A DNA stretch of 64,000 bases, taken from NCBI RefSeq assembly GCF_005222815.1, contig NZ_STGB01000005.1, forward strand, positions 620,001 through 684,000, in the 5' to 3' direction. This DNA comes from Roseomonas sp. AR75 (GTDB lineage Bacteria; Pseudomonadota; Alphaproteobacteria; Acetobacterales; Acetobacteraceae). A program made the translations under genes and the position numbers. Below, in pieces: positions 9,089 through 19,100 of this stretch. The notes beneath the pieces were generated by a model that had not been told where the DNA came from, ran no database searches, and saw nothing but the letters and a program-made list of their open reading frames with translations. Numbering within the stretch: the first letter of the stretch is position 1; each line of letters opens with the position of its first letter.

Positions 9089-9991
9089 TCACCCCCGCAA
9101 CAACTCCTCCACCATCGCCCGCGTCGGCGTCGCGCCGTCCCTTGCGCGCAGCGCCCCGGCCGCCGAGGCGAAGCGCATCACCTGCTCGATCGGCTGCCGC
9201 TCCGCGATCGCCAGCGCATAGGCGCCGTGGAACACGTCGCCCGCGCCGGTCGTGTTCGTCGCATGCACGCGGAAGGCGGGCGTCCGCTGCGGGGTCGGGT
9301 CCGCCTTCGTCATCCACAGCGTCCCCTTCTCGCCCTGCGTCACCGCCGCCACCTGGCAGCCCTCCTCCAGCGCGCGGCGCAGCGCCTCCACCGGCTTCCT
9401 GCCCGGCGCATACAGCGCGAGGCCCGGCACCGAGAACACCGCGTGATCCACTCGCGGGATCAGGTCCATCAGGATGCGCGTCTCGGTCTTCTCGCCGTCG
9501 ATCACCGTCGGCACGCCCTTCGCGCGAGCGTAGTCCAGTGCACGCGCCGCGCCTTCCGGCCAGCGGGGGTCGCACAGGAAGGCCTGCGCGGTGTCGATGC
9601 GGTCCAGCGGCAGCCAGTCCGGCTCGGTGCCGAGGTTCTCGCCGCGATACGAATAGATGCTGCGTTCGCCCATCGGGTCCACCAGCACCGCCGAGACCGG
9701 CGTGCGGCCGCCCGGCGCCAGGCGGCATTGCGAGACATCCACCCCCTGCTCGGCCAGCGCGTCCAGCAGCGGGCGCCCATTGAGGTCATCCCCCACCCGG
9801 CCCCAGAAGATGCAGTGGCCGCCCAGGCGGCTCACGGCGATCGAGGCATTCGCCGCCAGCCCGCCCGCGCCGAGCGCATAGCTCCGCGCGCGGTTCTTGG
9901 AAGGCGGCTGCACGATGTCCTCGACATGGAAGGTGTGGTCCATGACGACGCTGCCGAGGCAGACGACGACGGGGCGGAGGTCCGGGGCCAT
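9089..9991 (-). CDS. PfkB-family carbohydrate kinase (ribokinase-like)
   Basis: 300 residues from ATG 9991. The ribokinase fold is supported by an N-terminal GSVVMD-type strand, a substrate-binding motif (GAGGLAANASIAVSRLGG) near residue 40, and the C-terminal PfkB signature NTTGAGDVFHGAYA holding the catalytic Asp and anion hole. It should phosphorylate a sugar or related small molecule with ATP in the cytoplasm; the substrate is not predictable. The ATG shares two bases with the start of the plus-strand pseudouridine synthase (CATG), so neither gene has room for its own upstream region. Longer upstream frames to 10270 are shadow of that neighbour. Confidence 0.85.
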   Translation of the reverse strand: MAPDLRPVVVCLGSVVMDHTFHVEDIVQPPSKNRARSYALGAGGLAANASIAVSRLGGHCIFWGRVGDDLNGRPLLDALAEQGVDVSQCRLAPGGRTPVSAVLVDPMGERSIYSYRGENLGTEPDWLPLDRIDTAQAFLCDPRWPEGAARALDYARAKGVPTVIDGEKTETRILMDLIPRVDHAVFSVPGLALYAPGRKPVEALRRALEEGCQVAAVTQGEKGTLWMTKADPTPQRTPAFRVHATNTTGAGDVFHGAYALAIAERQPIEQVMRFASAAGALRARDGATPTRAMVEELLRG

Positions 9992-10685
9992 GCGGCGCAG
10001 GCTGCCCGCCAATGCTGCACCGCCGCAAGCGGAGATTGACCCGCCCGCCTGGTTGCGCGCGCGGCTGCTGCATGTCGGGCCGGAGGTGCTGGTGCTGGAC
10101 AAGCCCGCCGGCCTGCCGGTTTCGTCCCGTGCGGGTGACGCCCTCGAACGCTGGCTGCCTTCCCTGCGGATGGGCAAGCGGCGCGACCCGCAGCCGGCGC
10201 ATCGCCTGGATGCCGATACGTCCGGCTGCCTGGTGCTGGGCCGCACGGCGCCGATGCTGGCCCGCCTCAACGCCCTGTTCGCGGAACGGCGCGCCCGGAA
10301 GACCTACTGGGCGGTGCTGCGCGGCACGTTGCGCGGGGAAGCGGGCGTGGTGGACGCGCCCTTGCGCAAGGTCAGCACCAGGCAGCGCGGCTGGCGGATG
10401 GAGGCGCATCCCGAAGGCGATCCCGCCCGCACCGCCTGGCGCGTGCTGGGCCGCGCGCCCGGCCTGACCTGGGTCGAGCTATGCCCCGAGACCGGCCGCA
10501 CGCACCAGCTTCGCGTCCATTGCGCGACACTCGGCGCGCCGATCCTGGGCGATGCGCTCTACGGCGGCGGCACGGGCGGGCTGCACCTGCTGGCGCGCAG
10601 CCTCGCCCTGCCGCTCGAGCCGCCGCTGCAGGTCACGGCGCCGGTTCCGGCGCATATGCAGCCCGCCATCGCGGCCTGCGCGTGA
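9990..10685 (+). CDS. RluA-family 23S rRNA/tRNA pseudouridine synthase
   Basis: 231 residues from ATG 9990. The catalytic motif HRLDADTSG (residues 71-79; nucleophile Asp74) is preceded by VLDKPAGLPV and followed by KTYWAVLRG, GRTHQLRVH and GDALYG, the standard order for RluA/RsuA-type enzymes. It isomerises uridine to pseudouridine in RNA. No S4 RNA-binding domain is visible, so it is a short form. The start codon overlaps the divergent kinase start in a CATG palindrome. An earlier in-frame ATG at 9897 lies inside the kinase and is less likely. The gene is convergent with the RTX protein gene: the stops at 10685 and 10686 are adjacent. Confidence 0.88.
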   Translation: MRRRLPANAAPPQAEIDPPAWLRARLLHVGPEVLVLDKPAGLPVSSRAGDALERWLPSLRMGKRRDPQPAHRLDADTSGCLVLGRTAPMLARLNALFAERRARKTYWAVLRGTLRGEAGVVDAPLRKVSTRQRGWRMEAHPEGDPARTAWRVLGRAPGLTWVELCPETGRTHQLRVHCATLGAPILGDALYGGGTGGLHLLARSLALPLEPPLQVTAPVPAHMQPAIAACA

Positions 10686-13600
10686 CTATCCGATCAGGAT
10701 GTCGAAATCGGCCTGGGTCGCGCCCTTCACCTGCAGGATCTCGGTGGTGAACCCATCCGTGATCGCGAACCGCCGCCCGCCGAGATGGGAGACTCCGATG
10801 GGATGGTCGCTTTCGACCACCAGGCGGTCGCCCTCGGCGGCATTGAAGTCCAGGATGGAATCGCCCGCGGCGAAGCCGAAGACCAGGCGGAACAGGTCGG
10901 CACCGAGGCCGCCGCGCATCATGTCGCCGCCCGCGCCGCCTTCCAGCGTGTCGTCGCCCGCATCGCCCATCAGGATGTCGCTGCCTGCGCCGCCGAACAT
11001 CTCGTCATGGCCGAGGCTGCCGTTCAGCGTATCCGCGCCGTCGTCGCCGAACAGCTGGTCGCGTCCGTCGCCGCCGATCAGGATGTCGTCGCCGGCCTCG
11101 CCGCGCGCCGTGTCGCCGCCCGATCCCGTGCGCACCACGTCGTCGCCCGCGCCGGCCAGGATGAGATCGCCGCCGCCGCCGCCCCAGAGGCTGTCGTTGC
11201 CCGCCCCGCCGATCAGCCGGTCGTCGCCCTCCCCGCCGAACAGCTGGTCGTCGTCGTCGCCGCCCGAGAGGCGGTCGTCGCCGCCATTGCCGCGCAGCAC
11301 GTCGCGGCCACGCCCGCCATCCAGCATGTCGACGCCGCTGTCGCCGATCGCCGTGTCGTCGCCGCCATTGCCGTTGAGGAAGTTCTGGCTGCCGCGGCCC
11401 TTCAGCACGTCGTTGCCCTCGCCGCCGGACAGCGCGCCGCCGCCGATATCGGCGCGCGCGGCGCCGGAGACCGCAGTCGCGAACCGCACGTCCTGCGTCG
11501 TCAGCGTGCCGGTGAAGTTCTCGAGCACGACGCTCGCCGTGCCGCCATCCGGCGTGAAGATCGTCACCCCGCTGCTGCCGAGCTGGACCTGCGACGCCGC
11601 GATGCCGACGGGCCGCAGGTCGATCAGGTCGCCATCCGCGGGGGAGAAGTCGGTGATCGTGTAGACCTCGCCGTTGCGCACGCTGAGCACCTGGAACAGA
11701 TCCGCGCCGCCGCCGCCGGTGAAGGTGAAGCCGTCCGTCGCGCTCGCGGTGCCGCCCAGCGTGTCGGCGCTGCCCGAGCCGATCAGGCCGGCCGGCGCGC
11801 TGCCCTCGAAGTTCAGCACGTCACCCTCGGCGTCGCCGCCGCTGGTCACCGCATCGGTGAAGAAGAGCTGCACCAGCACGGGGCTGTCCAGCAGGACCCC
11901 GGCGCTTGCATAGCTGAAGGTCACGCCGCCCGCGGTCGCGTCGATGTAGTCCGCCCCCGCGCCGCCTTCGACCGTGCCGCCCGCCATCATGCGGATCCAG
12001 TCGTTGAGCGGCCCGCCGATCACGTTCTCGAAGCCCGACAGGGCGTAGGTGCTGCTGTCGGCTGCGATGAAGGGCCGATCGGCGCTGACGGGCGCCGAGA
12101 GGTCGACATCGTCGCTCAAGGCGCGCTCGCCGGCGACGTTGTTCTTCAGGTCGACGTAGAGCTGCATCACCGTCCGCGCGTCGGCGAGCTCGTCGGCGAT
12201 GTAGAGCACGCCGAAGGTGTCCACGCCGTCGCCGCCGTCGAAATTCCCGTAGCTGCCGCCGCCGTAGATCGTGTCGTCGCCCGCGCCGCCGTACAGATCC
12301 TCGCCCTCCGAGCCGGCGCGGAAGCTGTAGAGGATGTCGTTCCCGTCGCCGCCATACAGGTCGTCGGAGCCGTTGGTGCCGTAGATGAGGTCGTCGGCGC
12401 CGAGGCCATGCACCACGGAGCCCAGGTCGGTCATGATCGCGCTGTCGGCGTAGTAGTCCTCGGCCAGCCTGATCACGGGGTTGCGGGTCAGGATGTCGGC
12501 ATACACCGTGCCGACGATGAAGGGGCTGCCGGCGCCGCCGGATTCGCCGCGATAGACCAGCCCGCCGATCGCGCCGTAGAGGTCGACGCTCGTCCCCGCC
12601 GGCACGCCGTAATCGGAGGGCGGGTCGAAGGTGCCGCCGGGCAGCGATTCGGCCAGGCTGGACAGCGAATCGAACTGCGCCCCGGCGACGATCCGCGTCG
12701 GCCGGTCGAGCAGGAACTGCAGGATCGAGTCGATGATGCTGGGGTCGCTGTCCTGGCTGAGGCCGAGCGACGCCAGGAAATCGTCGCTGAGCGTCAGCTC
12801 CGCGTATTTCGTGCTGTTGTTCGTGAAGGTGATGCCCTGGCCGGAATCGCCGGCCGGGTCGGGCGCGAAGGCCCCCGGGGTCCCCGTCAGGTCCACGCCC
12901 GTCGAGGTCGGCAGCACCAGCACGTCCTGGCTCGGGTCGAAGTCGCGGATGACGAGGATGTCCTCCTCCGGCGTCGCGACCGGGCTCAGGCTGAGCAGCC
13001 AGCCGAAGAGATCCGTCAGGAGCGTCGCGCCGGCACCGCCGAGGGCCGCGCCCAGGAACCCGGTGGTGAGGTCCTTCGCCTCGCCCTTGAACCAGTCGGC
13101 CAGCGTGCTCTGCACGGCATCGCCGGTGATGGTGACGGCGTTCGCCGCGAAATAGCCCGTCCAGAACTCCGCGCCGCTGCTGCTGTTGGTGTCGTTGCCG
13201 TCCGTGTAGCTCAGCATGAAGACGTCGGCGCCGCCGCCGCCGCTCAGGACGTCGAGGAAGCCGGCGCCGCGCGGGCCGCCATACAGGAAGTCGTTGCCGA
13301 TCCCGCCCACCAGCGTGTCCGCGCCGTCCCCGCCGAGCAGTTGGCTGTCGCCGCTGTCGGAGGTGATGGAATCGTTGTCGCCCCCGCCGGTGAGCGTGTC
13401 GTTGCCGCCGCCGCCCACCAGCGTATCGCTGCCGAAGCCGCCATCGATCGAATCGGCGCCGCCCAGCGACGACAGGACGTAGATCGCAGGGGTGAAGCCC
13501 GAAGTGGTCGGCCAGAGGCTGAAGTAGTCCACTTCGTCGCCGTACAGCAGATCATCGGCATCGGTGCCGCCGATCGTGTCGGCGCCGGAGCCGCCGTAGA

Positions 13601-14000
13601 TGAAGGCGGTGTTGAAGTAGGTCGGGTCCTGGGTGGTGATCAGGTCGTCGCCGGGGCCGCCGAGGAAATAGCCGGAAAGCGACGTGACGCCGGGGCCGCC
13701 GATGGCATTGGTGATCGTGTCGTTGCCGTCGCCCATCGCGAAGGTGCCGTACACCTGGGTCCACAGAAGGTCATCCTCGACGACGGTCGAATCCGCGACC
13801 CAGGTGTACCAATACTTGTAGAATTCCTCGAACCCGGAGGCCGCCTGGATATTGATGTTGTAGGAATATTCTTCGCCTACCAGGAAAGCGATTTCCAGAC
13901 CGTCGCCGGGAGAGGGAAAGTACTGCGGACTGACCGTCCACTTCCGCTCGGTGATGTTGACGTCAAACTCCGGGCTCCCCGGCGCGCCGCTCGACGACAT
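10686..14000 (-). CDS. Large RTX calcium-binding exoprotein (type I secretion)
   Basis: 1104 residues, with no N-terminal signal peptide, as expected for type I substrates. RTX nonapeptide clusters (GGxGxDxLx) appear around residues 150-270, 530-600 and, most densely, 870-1050 (for example GGAGNDSLWGGGGGD and GGDGRDQLFGDDGAD). Between them are non-repetitive beta-rich regions. A C-terminal DSILDFNAAEGDRLV-type capping segment ends in QADFDILIG, typical of the uncleaved secretion signal. Repeats should fold as Ca-filled beta-rolls outside the cell. No enzyme motif is visible, so it may be structural or adhesive. It is the second such protein in 10 kb and again lacks a neighbouring exporter. 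Confidence 0.85.
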   Translation of the reverse strand: MSSSGAPGSPEFDVNITERKWTVSPQYFPSPGDGLEIAFLVGEEYSYNINIQAASGFEEFYKYWYTWVADSTVVEDDLLWTQVYGTFAMGDGNDTITNAIGGPGVTSLSGYFLGGPGDDLITTQDPTYFNTAFIYGGSGADTIGGTDADDLLYGDEVDYFSLWPTTSGFTPAIYVLSSLGGADSIDGGFGSDTLVGGGGNDTLTGGGDNDSITSDSGDSQLLGGDGADTLVGGIGNDFLYGGPRGAGFLDVLSGGGGADVFMLSYTDGNDTNSSSGAEFWTGYFAANAVTITGDAVQSTLADWFKGEAKDLTTGFLGAALGGAGATLLTDLFGWLLSLSPVATPEEDILVIRDFDPSQDVLVLPTSTGVDLTGTPGAFAPDPAGDSGQGITFTNNSTKYAELTLSDDFLASLGLSQDSDPSIIDSILQFLLDRPTRIVAGAQFDSLSSLAESLPGGTFDPPSDYGVPAGTSVDLYGAIGGLVYRGESGGAGSPFIVGTVYADILTRNPVIRLAEDYYADSAIMTDLGSVVHGLGADDLIYGTNGSDDLYGGDGNDILYSFRAGSEGEDLYGGAGDDTIYGGGSYGNFDGGDGVDTFGVLYIADELADARTVMQLYVDLKNNVAGERALSDDVDLSAPVSADRPFIAADSSTYALSGFENVIGGPLNDWIRMMAGGTVEGGAGADYIDATAGGVTFSYASAGVLLDSPVLVQLFFTDAVTSGGDAEGDVLNFEGSAPAGLIGSGSADTLGGTASATDGFTFTGGGGADLFQVLSVRNGEVYTITDFSPADGDLIDLRPVGIAASQVQLGSSGVTIFTPDGGTASVVLENFTGTLTTQDVRFATAVSGAARADIGGGALSGGEGNDVLKGRGSQNFLNGNGGDDTAIGDSGVDMLDGGRGRDVLRGNGGDDRLSGGDDDDQLFGGEGDDRLIGGAGNDSLWGGGGGDLILAGAGDDVVRTGSGGDTARGEAGDDILIGGDGRDQLFGDDGADTLNGSLGHDEMFGGAGSDILMGDAGDDTLEGGAGGDMMRGGLGADLFRLVFGFAAGDSILDFNAAEGDRLVVESDHPIGVSHLGGRRFAITDGFTTEILQVKGATQADFDILIG

Positions 14001-14037
14001 GAGATATGTCCCAGTTTGCTTAACGATCTCTCAAGAA

Positions 14038-14055
14038 TTGCATCATCCGATGCAA
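14038..14055. promoter_or_regulatory. Perfect 18-bp dyad upstream of the RTX gene
   Basis: TTGCATCATCCGATGCAA forms 7-bp arms around ATCC, 37 bp upstream of the RTX start and downstream of pbpC. It stands out in a less GC-rich pocket. It could be an operator for the RTX gene or a weak terminator for pbpC. No T-tract follows in the minus direction. Confidence 0.4.
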
Positions 14056-14127
14056 CCGGACCCGCCGCAAGTCCTTTCAGGCTGAGCGGGATCGGCCGCG
14101 GGCCACCGGCGCCGCGACCGCGCCGCG

Positions 14128-16143
14128 TCAGCGCACCCGCAATTCCGCGCGCGCCGCCGCGCCATCGGCGTCCAGCACGGTGATACGGTAGAAGCCCGGG
14201 CCGGGCGGCGTCCATGCGGTCTCGCGCCGCGCGCGCTGCGCCTCCACCGGCGCGCCATCCACCAGGAAGGTCAACGGGCGGCGGCCGCCCGCGGCGCGGA
14301 TCGTCACGCTGCCGCCCTCGGCCAGCACCGCGCCGGGCATCGGGAACAGCAGCCGCAGGCGGTCCGCGGCCTCGGCGAAGGGGGCAGGCGCGGCGCGCAC
14401 CGGCAGCGCCTCGCGCGGGGCCGCTGGCAGCAGGGCGAAGGCCTGCGCCAGCACGGGCAGCGCCAGCGTCGCGCCGGTCGCACCGGGCATCGGCGTGCCG
14501 TCGGGCCGGCCGATCCAGACCCCCGCGACATGGCGTGCATCCAGCCCGAAGGCCCAGGCATCGCGGCCGCCCCAGCTCGTGCCGGTCTTCCACGCGACGC
14601 CGGCAGGCCCGCCGCGCGGGAAGGGCTGCACCAGCACGCCCGCCGCCTGCGCGGCGACACGTGCCGACAGCACGCGGGGATGCGCCTCCTCCTGCGCGGC
14701 GGGCAGCACGCGCACCGGCGCCGCCAGCCCGCCATCGCCGAGCATCGCATAGAGGGAGACCATGCCCCGCAGCGTCATCCCCGCCCCGCCCAGCGCCAGC
14801 GGCAGCGACGGCTCCGCCCCCGCCGGCAGCCGCGGCGGCGCGCCGGAGGCCTTGAGCAGCGAGGCGAAGCGGAGCGGACCGACCTCGTTCAGGAGCGCCA
14901 CCGCCGGCAGGTTCAGCGAGCGCCGCAGCGCCTCGGCGGCCGTGATGCGGCCTTCGAAGCCGCGGTCGAAATTCTCGGGCGCGTAGCTGCCGAAGCGGCG
15001 CGGCATGTCCGCCAGCACCGTGTCGGGCCGCACCACGCCCTGTTCGAAGGCCAGCGCATACAGGAACGGCTTCAGCGCCGAACCCGGCGAGCGCACCGCG
15101 CGCGTCAGGTCCATCATGCCCGCGCGCGCCTCCTCGCCGAAAGCACCGGCCACCAGCGCGCGCACCTCGCGCGACCCGCTCTCCGCGATCACCAGGGCGA
15201 GGGCCGCGCGCGGATGCAGGTCGCGCAGCGCGTCGAAGGCCAGGCGTTCCGCCGCGCGCTGCAGGTCGCGGTCGAGCGTCGTGGCGATGCGCGCGCCGGG
15301 GTCGGCCTGCCGTGCGAGTTCGCGCGACAGGTGCGGCGCCAGGCGCGGCATGGGCTGGCGGCGCACGGGCACATCCTGCGCCAGGGCGTGGCGGCGTTCG
15401 CCATCGGTGACCTCGCCCGCCTGCGGCGCGCGCGCCAGCAGCACCGCATCGCGCGCGCGCCGCGCGGCCTCGGCGTGGCGATCCGGCCGCAGCGCCTCGG
15501 GCCGCCGCGCCAGCGCGATCAGCAGCGCGGATTCCGCGGCGTCGAGCGTGGCGGGCGCCCGGCCGAACCAGGCGAGCGATCCCGCGCGCAAGCCTTCCAG
15601 GTTCCCGCCCTGCGGCGCCAGCGTCAGCCAGATCGAGAGAATTTCGTCCTTGCTGAACCGCGCTTCCAATTGCAGCGCCCGAAACACCTCGATGGCCTTG
15701 CTGCGCAGCGTGCGCGGCCGCGGCTCCAGCAGTCGCGCGGCCTGCATGGTCAGCGTGGAGCCGCCCGAGACGACGCGCCCCGCGCGCACCCATTGCGCCG
15801 CGGCGCGCGCGATGGCGAAGGGATCCACGCCGGGATGGCTGAGGAAGCGTCGGTCCTCCGCCGCGATCAGCATCGCGACGAGATGCGGCGGCACGTCCGC
15901 CGGCATGGTGCGCAACCGCCAGGTCCCGCCGCCGACCGGCAGCACGGAGAGCGTGCGGCCCTCACGGTCCAGGATCTCCGTGCCGGTGCTGCGGTAGCGC
16001 GAGAGGTCGGGCGGGAAGAGCCGATCGAGCGCAAGGGCGGCGAGCGCGAGGAGAACGACGCAGAAAAGCCCCCACCCAACCCTCCCCCGCACTGCGGGGG
16101 AGGGTCGGGGTGGGGGCGGCGCGCCCTCCCCCGCCACGACCAC
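14128..16143 (-). CDS. pbpC: Penicillin-binding protein 1C (transglycosylase/transpeptidase)
   Basis: 671 residues. A short N-terminal transmembrane helix (LFCVVLLALAALAL) is followed by a GT51 transglycosylase domain with catalytic IAAEDRRFLSHPGVDP and GGSTLTMQ. The transpeptidase domain has SxxK (SPGSALKPF) and KTG (WKTGTSWGG), and a C-terminal BiPBP_C-like domain (~580-671) follows. It polymerises and crosslinks peptidoglycan in the periplasm. It is coupled to the alpha-2-macroglobulin gene upstream (TAGTG, 1-bp overlap), the same partnership as E. coli pbpC/yfhM. The first ~25 residues (GEGAPPPPRPSPAVRGRVGWG) are encoded by a dispersed palindromic element. The GTG within it at 16092 is an alternative start that keeps two Arg residues before the helix. 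Confidence 0.9.
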   Translation of the reverse strand: MVVAGEGAPPPPRPSPAVRGRVGWGLFCVVLLALAALALDRLFPPDLSRYRSTGTEILDREGRTLSVLPVGGGTWRLRTMPADVPPHLVAMLIAAEDRRFLSHPGVDPFAIARAAAQWVRAGRVVSGGSTLTMQAARLLEPRPRTLRSKAIEVFRALQLEARFSKDEILSIWLTLAPQGGNLEGLRAGSLAWFGRAPATLDAAESALLIALARRPEALRPDRHAEAARRARDAVLLARAPQAGEVTDGERRHALAQDVPVRRQPMPRLAPHLSRELARQADPGARIATTLDRDLQRAAERLAFDALRDLHPRAALALVIAESGSREVRALVAGAFGEEARAGMMDLTRAVRSPGSALKPFLYALAFEQGVVRPDTVLADMPRRFGSYAPENFDRGFEGRITAAEALRRSLNLPAVALLNEVGPLRFASLLKASGAPPRLPAGAEPSLPLALGGAGMTLRGMVSLYAMLGDGGLAAPVRVLPAAQEEAHPRVLSARVAAQAAGVLVQPFPRGGPAGVAWKTGTSWGGRDAWAFGLDARHVAGVWIGRPDGTPMPGATGATLALPVLAQAFALLPAAPREALPVRAAPAPFAEAADRLRLLFPMPGAVLAEGGSVTIRAAGGRRPLTFLVDGAPVEAQRARRETAWTPPGPGFYRITVLDADGAAARAELRVR
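16070..16117. repeat. Dispersed GC-rich palindromic element read in frame at the PbpC N-terminus
   Basis: A perfect 11-bp stem (CCCTCCCCCGC at 16080-16090, GCGGGGGAGGG at 16094-16104, loop ACT) is flanked by CCCCCACCC-type and TCGGGGTGGGGGC extensions. The element sits at the alpha-2-macroglobulin/pbpC junction and is translated as the cytoplasmic N-terminal tail of PbpC. Confidence 0.7.
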
Positions 16144-19100
16144 TACCGCTTCTGCTGCGGCGCCGCCGGACGCGCCGGTGCCGGCGCCGGCGGCGTCGGC
16201 ACCGGATCATCCGGCCCCAGCACCGTGATCCGCGCGCTGTTCTGCCGCGCGAAGACGCCGGGACGATACATGTCCTGCGCCTCCATCCCCGGCAGTTCGA
16301 ACCGCCCCGCCGTCACCGCGCGCAGCCGCACCGCGAGCCGCGTCAGTGGCTGCTGCGGCGTCAGCGTCACCGCCGCGGCGAAGCGGTCGTCACGCGCGGG
16401 CATGCTGTCCGGCTCGTTCAGCGTGCCGAGCCAGGGCATGCCCTGCACATCGCCGGCCGGCAGCCGCCCGGTGATCTCCCACCCCGCCGGGAGGCCCTGC
16501 AGCACCATCGCCTGGTGCTGCTCGTTCGTCAGCGCGCGCGCTTCCAGCAGCAGCACGAAATCCGTGCCGGTGCGCAGCGCATCCAGGTTCAGCGGCTGGC
16601 CATCCAGCGCGAAGAAGCGCCGCGCGACGCGCATCCCCTGCGAGGCCGCAGGCAGCGGCGAGCTCGGCACCCCCACCACCGACACCGCCTGCACCACCGG
16701 CGCCTGGCCGCGGTTCTGCGCCGTCGCGTTGCCGGTGAGCTGCGCGCCCACCACCGCCGCCACCGGCAGATCGCGCCCATCGAGCACGATGCGCGCGGGG
16801 CGGCCATCGCGCCCGAGCACCTGCGCCGCCGCCACCGCCCAGCCCTGCTCCTGCGTGTTGGTGTTGGCGGGCGTGAAATCCGCGCCCGGCAGCCGCCCCA
16901 GCAGGTTCGGCAGCCGGTCCTGCGCCACGCCGCTCTCCTTCAGCAGCACCGCCATCGCCAGCAGGTCGCGCGATGCCGTGCCGAAGTCGAAGGACCAGAA
17001 CTCCCGCGCGCCCGCATCCAGCGCGCGCGCAAAAATCTGCTCGGCGCGCTGCGTGTCGCCGGCGCGGGCGAAGGCGCTGGCAAGCTGCGCGCGCGCCAGC
17101 GGCGTCGGCAGCGCCTCCACATCCTCCGCCAGCCGCCGCGCCGCGCCCAGCCGGTTGCGCCCGGCCAGCGCCAGAACGTGCACGCGATACGCCATCGCGG
17201 CGCGCTGATCCGGCTGGTCCGCGTTGCGATCGAGCGCCTCCTCCGCCGCACGCAGCGCATCGTCCAGCGCCGATTGCGGCACCGTCACGCCCGCGGCACG
17301 CGCGCGCAGCAGCACTTCCGTCGCGTAGAGGCTCGCCCATTCCTGCGCCTGCCCCTCCGCGGTCCAGAACCCGAAGCGACCGTCGAAACGCTGCCGATCC
17401 AGGATGGAGGCGATCGCCCGCCCCAGCGCCGCCGCGTCATCCGCCGCGGTGTCCGGGTTCTGCGGCGCATAGACCAGCGCCAGCGCGCGCGAGGCGGTCT
17501 GCTCGATGCAGCCCAGCGGATAGTTCAGCAGCGAGGCGAGCAGCGCCGCCGGGTCGTAGCGCACCGGCGCGCCCCAGGTGGCGCGCGCCTGCCAGGTGCC
17601 GGGGATGAAGCGCGCGGACGGCACCTCCACCGGCGCCGTCTCGCCCGGCGCCAGGGTGCGCGTGGCGATCTCCGTCACCGGCGCGCGGGAGGATCGCACG
17701 GTGATCCGCGCCTCCCGCTGCGTCGCGAAGCCGTTCGGCCCAGTGACCGTCAGGCGCAGCACGCCATCACCCGCCACCGTCGCGCGCAGCGCCGTCGCGG
17801 GCGTCGCACGCGCCCCCGTCGCCAGCCGTTCCGACAGCTTCGCCGGCCCCGCCAGCTCGATCGCGCCGGACGCCGTCAGCGTCGCCACGATATCGCCCGC
17901 CGGCAGCTCGATATTGTGCAGCAGCACCGGCAGCCGCGCCTCGTCGCCCGGCGCCAGGAAGCGCGGCAGCAGCGCCTCCGCCACCACCTGCTCGCGCACC
18001 GTCATCGGCTTCGACGCCGCGCCGATCCGCGCGCCGTCCCAGGCCACCACCATCAGCCGCAGCTCGCCCGCGAAATCGGGGATGTCGAGCGGCACGCGCG
18101 CCACGCCGTCATTCCCGACCGCGACCGGCCCGACGAACAGTGCGACCAGGCGCTGCGGGATCTCCAGCGCCGAACCGGCGAGCTCGTCGCCGCCCTGGCG
18201 CAGCACCGCCGCCTCGCCCTCCGCCGGCGCGATCAGGCGGCCGTAATCGTCGCGGATATCCAGCCCCAGCCGCCGTCGCGCCAGGAAATGCTCGACCGGA
18301 TCGGGCGAGCGGAAGCGCGTCAGGCGCAGGATGCCCTCATCCACCGCCGCCAGCGTCAGCATCGCCGTGCCGCCCGCCGCATTCGCCACGCGCACCGGAA
18401 CCTCCACGCGCGTGTTCGGCCGCACGAGATCGGGCGATTCGATCGCCACATCCAGCCGTCGCGCGGCGGGATCCAACCCGATCCAGGCGAGCCCCAGCGC
18501 CCGCGCCGGCCGTCCCGGCGGCGACTGCCCCGCGCGGAACACGGTCACTGCCACATGCGCGCCCGGCCCCCAGGCCGCATCCACCGGCACCTCGACCTCC
18601 GCCCCGCCTTCCGGCACGGCGATGTCGCGCAGCGAGACCAGCCGGTCCGTCAGCACCGCGACACTCGCCTGCCCAGCAAAGGGCGGCGTGATGCGGATGC
18701 GGGCAACCTCGCCCGCGGCATAGGCGCGCTTGTCGGCGGCGAGGTCCACGCGATCCGGCACCTCCGCCGTCTCGCCGCCCGCCCAGCCCGAGCGGAACCG
18801 GTAGGAGGCGATGGCCATGCCGTTCGGCTGCGTCACCTCGATGCGATAGCGCCCGAAGGGCAGCATGCGCGCGAAGCGGCCGGGGCGGCCTGGCGCCACC
18901 TGGATGTCGGTGGAATCCACCGGCTCGTCGCGCCACACCGTCTCATAGCGGGCCACGCGCTCGCGCAGCACGATCCGCCAGTCCGGCCGCTCCCGCACCA
19001 GCCGCAGGCGCAGCGTCGCCGCCACCGCCTGCCCCGTGGGGCTGACCGCCGCGATGTCGAAGGCGGCCTCGGCATTCGCATCCACCGCGCCGCCCTGGAA

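Noticed and set aside
10785..14183. Long plus-strand ORF opposite the RTX gene
   Set aside because: It is antisense to a clear RTX protein and is low complexity (Ala/Arg/Val), typical of GC-rich shadow frames.
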